A stretch of 64,000 nucleotides of DNA from the NCBI GenBank assembly GCA_029582265.1, contig CM055822.1, positions 7,061,200-7,125,199 of the forward strand, given 5' to 3'. Below are positions 62,724-64,000 of this stretch, piece after piece. The notes under the pieces are model-generated. The model was not told where the DNA came from. It did not search any database and saw nothing but the letters and a program-made list of their open reading frames with translations. Source of the DNA: Zoroaster sp. YZ-2022 (lineage: Eukaryota > Echinodermata > Asteroidea > Forcipulatida > Zoroasteridae). Numbering within the stretch: the stretch's first letter is position 1; the number at the start of each line of letters is the position of its first letter. Made by a program: the position numbers and the translations under genes.

Positions 62724-63081
62724 TAATAACAATAATAATAATGTGGACTTATATGGCACACGTATCCACCAAACTGGTGCTCAAGGCGCATTACATTATT
62801 ACCCCCTGCTCATCAGGCTCATAAATCATTCCTGAAACCATCTCAGCTCCCTGGGGAGTACACAGCTCAATTGCTGCCATTTCAGCGCATATAGAGCTAA
62901 TCAAGCACAACAACCAACTCTACCCTCACAGGTACCCATTTACCCCTGGGTGGAGAGAAGCAATTATGGTAAAGTGTCTTGCTCAAGGACACAAGCACCC
63001 CGGTCGCGGCTGGGATTCAAACCCACATTCTGACGACTCAGCCATCAGAACACAAATCTGATGCGCTAGATCGCTCGCCCA
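62724..63081 (-). mobile_element. tRNA-derived SINE, near full length
   Basis: The minus-strand head carries GGGCGAGCGATCTAGCGCAT and the B-box GGGTTTGAATCCCAGCC (about 63009-63025). The body has GTGTCCTTGAGCAAGACACT and CTCTCCACCCAGGGG, with (TTATTA)n at the end. Widely distributed SINE type in marine invertebrates. Fragments at 4690-4795 and 40455-40615. Confidence 0.8.
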
Positions 63082-64000
63082 TGTACATCAACCAGTTAAA
63101 TGTAGCTATTCTGTTGTACCGTAAGCCATGAAGGCATAACTAGTTTACACAGAAACTGTTTCCTGGGGTCAGATCTCAAGAGAGTTCAATTCGCTTATTA
63201 TGACTTAAAATTATATTCGTTTCCAATGTACTGATTCAGTAGATCGGCAACTAGCCATGTCTATGGATGGACAATTTCATTTCGCTGCCTGCATTCCCTG
63301 TACGGAACTAATAATGCAACCCGTGCGTGTAATTTCTAAGTGTACCATTTGATGCATGGATAATGACGGGCAGATAATGAAGGCAGTCAGATATTACAGG
63401 GTTCTGCTACATGTAATGTAATAAACTGCTGATTATCAGCATATGATGGCTTCGGATTCTAAACCCCATTAAAAAATGAATTGCCCGTGTTTTACCAGCA
63501 ATTTCCTGAAATTTGTATTTTCATTGGAAAGAGCCAAAATAAATTTATGATCTAGGACCTACCATAAATACATTTATATATTTACTGTAAAAACCATGCA
63601 TCTCACAATTATTTGAGAAATGTATTTAAAGCATTTGTTTTCACTCCTTCAAGTAAAACAGCAATGTCCCCCCCCCCCCCCCCCCAAAATCCAGATATTT
63701 CTGGTAAAATAGCAAAAAACGTGGGCGATACATCTTTAACATTTAGCTTACAAAATATATGTTCCATGTGTATCCTAATTTTACAGGCATTGTGTTTAAA
63801 ATCAATACATTTCCATATTCCAAGCAGCAAATAATTTAATATCATTAAAAAAAAATTAACTGTAAAACATGAAGCAAATTGTATAAATTCATCTCTGGTC
63901 AAATGATTGCACGTAAATAATGTTTCACAACCAGTCAGTCAATCAATTATTTTTGTGAAGTATCTCCTCTGAAGTGATTTACTTTCATTGTATAAGGGAA
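63082..64000. other. Intronic DNA, no recognised gene
   Basis: Only a poly-C run (63668-63685) is notable. The next exon of the TP53INP-like gene is not seen. Confidence 0.4.

Overview
This is a 64 kb stretch of metazoan nuclear DNA, AT-rich and dominated by transposable-element remains, carrying parts or all of three spliced protein genes. The gene content (NAGPA-type phosphodiester glycosidase, C19orf12 family, TP53INP family), the frequent TACATGTA words, and a tRNA-derived SINE with a (AATAAT)n tail point to a marine invertebrate deuterostome. An echinoderm seems most likely; a hemichordate or lancelet is not excluded. Nothing here is prokaryotic. Most long open frames are chance or repeat-derived.

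Layout. (1) 1-4.8 kb: foldback repeats, a short inverted-repeat element (MITE), a LINE 3' end and SINE pieces. (2) 5.2-25.1 kb, minus strand: a nine-exon NAGPA ('uncovering enzyme') gene with signal-peptide exon, catalytic exons, EGF-like exons, a transmembrane segment and a cytoplasmic YHMI motif. Its 9.9 kb first intron holds a four-layer nest of transposons. (3) 25.1-35.6 kb: intergenic DNA with an 81-bp tandem array, a 2.25 kb hAT element, a THAP/Kolobok-type relic and foldback elements. (4) 35.6-56.9 kb, minus strand: a C19orf12-like gene with one coding first exon (48.3 kb) and two phase-compatible terminal exons (41.1 and 35.65 kb), probably alternative. (5) 56.9-57.1 kb: a probable head-to-head promoter. 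(6) 57.1 kb to the right edge, plus strand: the 5' part of a TP53INP-like autophagy gene whose first coding exon is at 62.3 kb.

The three genes are not an operon. They share lysosome/autophagy/lipid-organelle themes only in a loose sense. NAGPA finishes the mannose-6-phosphate tag of lysosomal enzymes, TP53INP proteins bind LC3/GABARAP, and C19orf12 is a mitochondrial/ER membrane protein. The neighbourhood may be coincidental.

The most unusual feature is the repeat layer. At least seven families of roughly 80-800 bp elements end in TTAACCCT and AGGGTTAA, duplicate TTAA, and have interiors written mostly from one short family-specific word in both orientations, often around a CAAAA/TTTTG core. 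They insert into one another's TTAA sites and form chains. Precise nested insertions can be read from target-site duplications inside the window itself.
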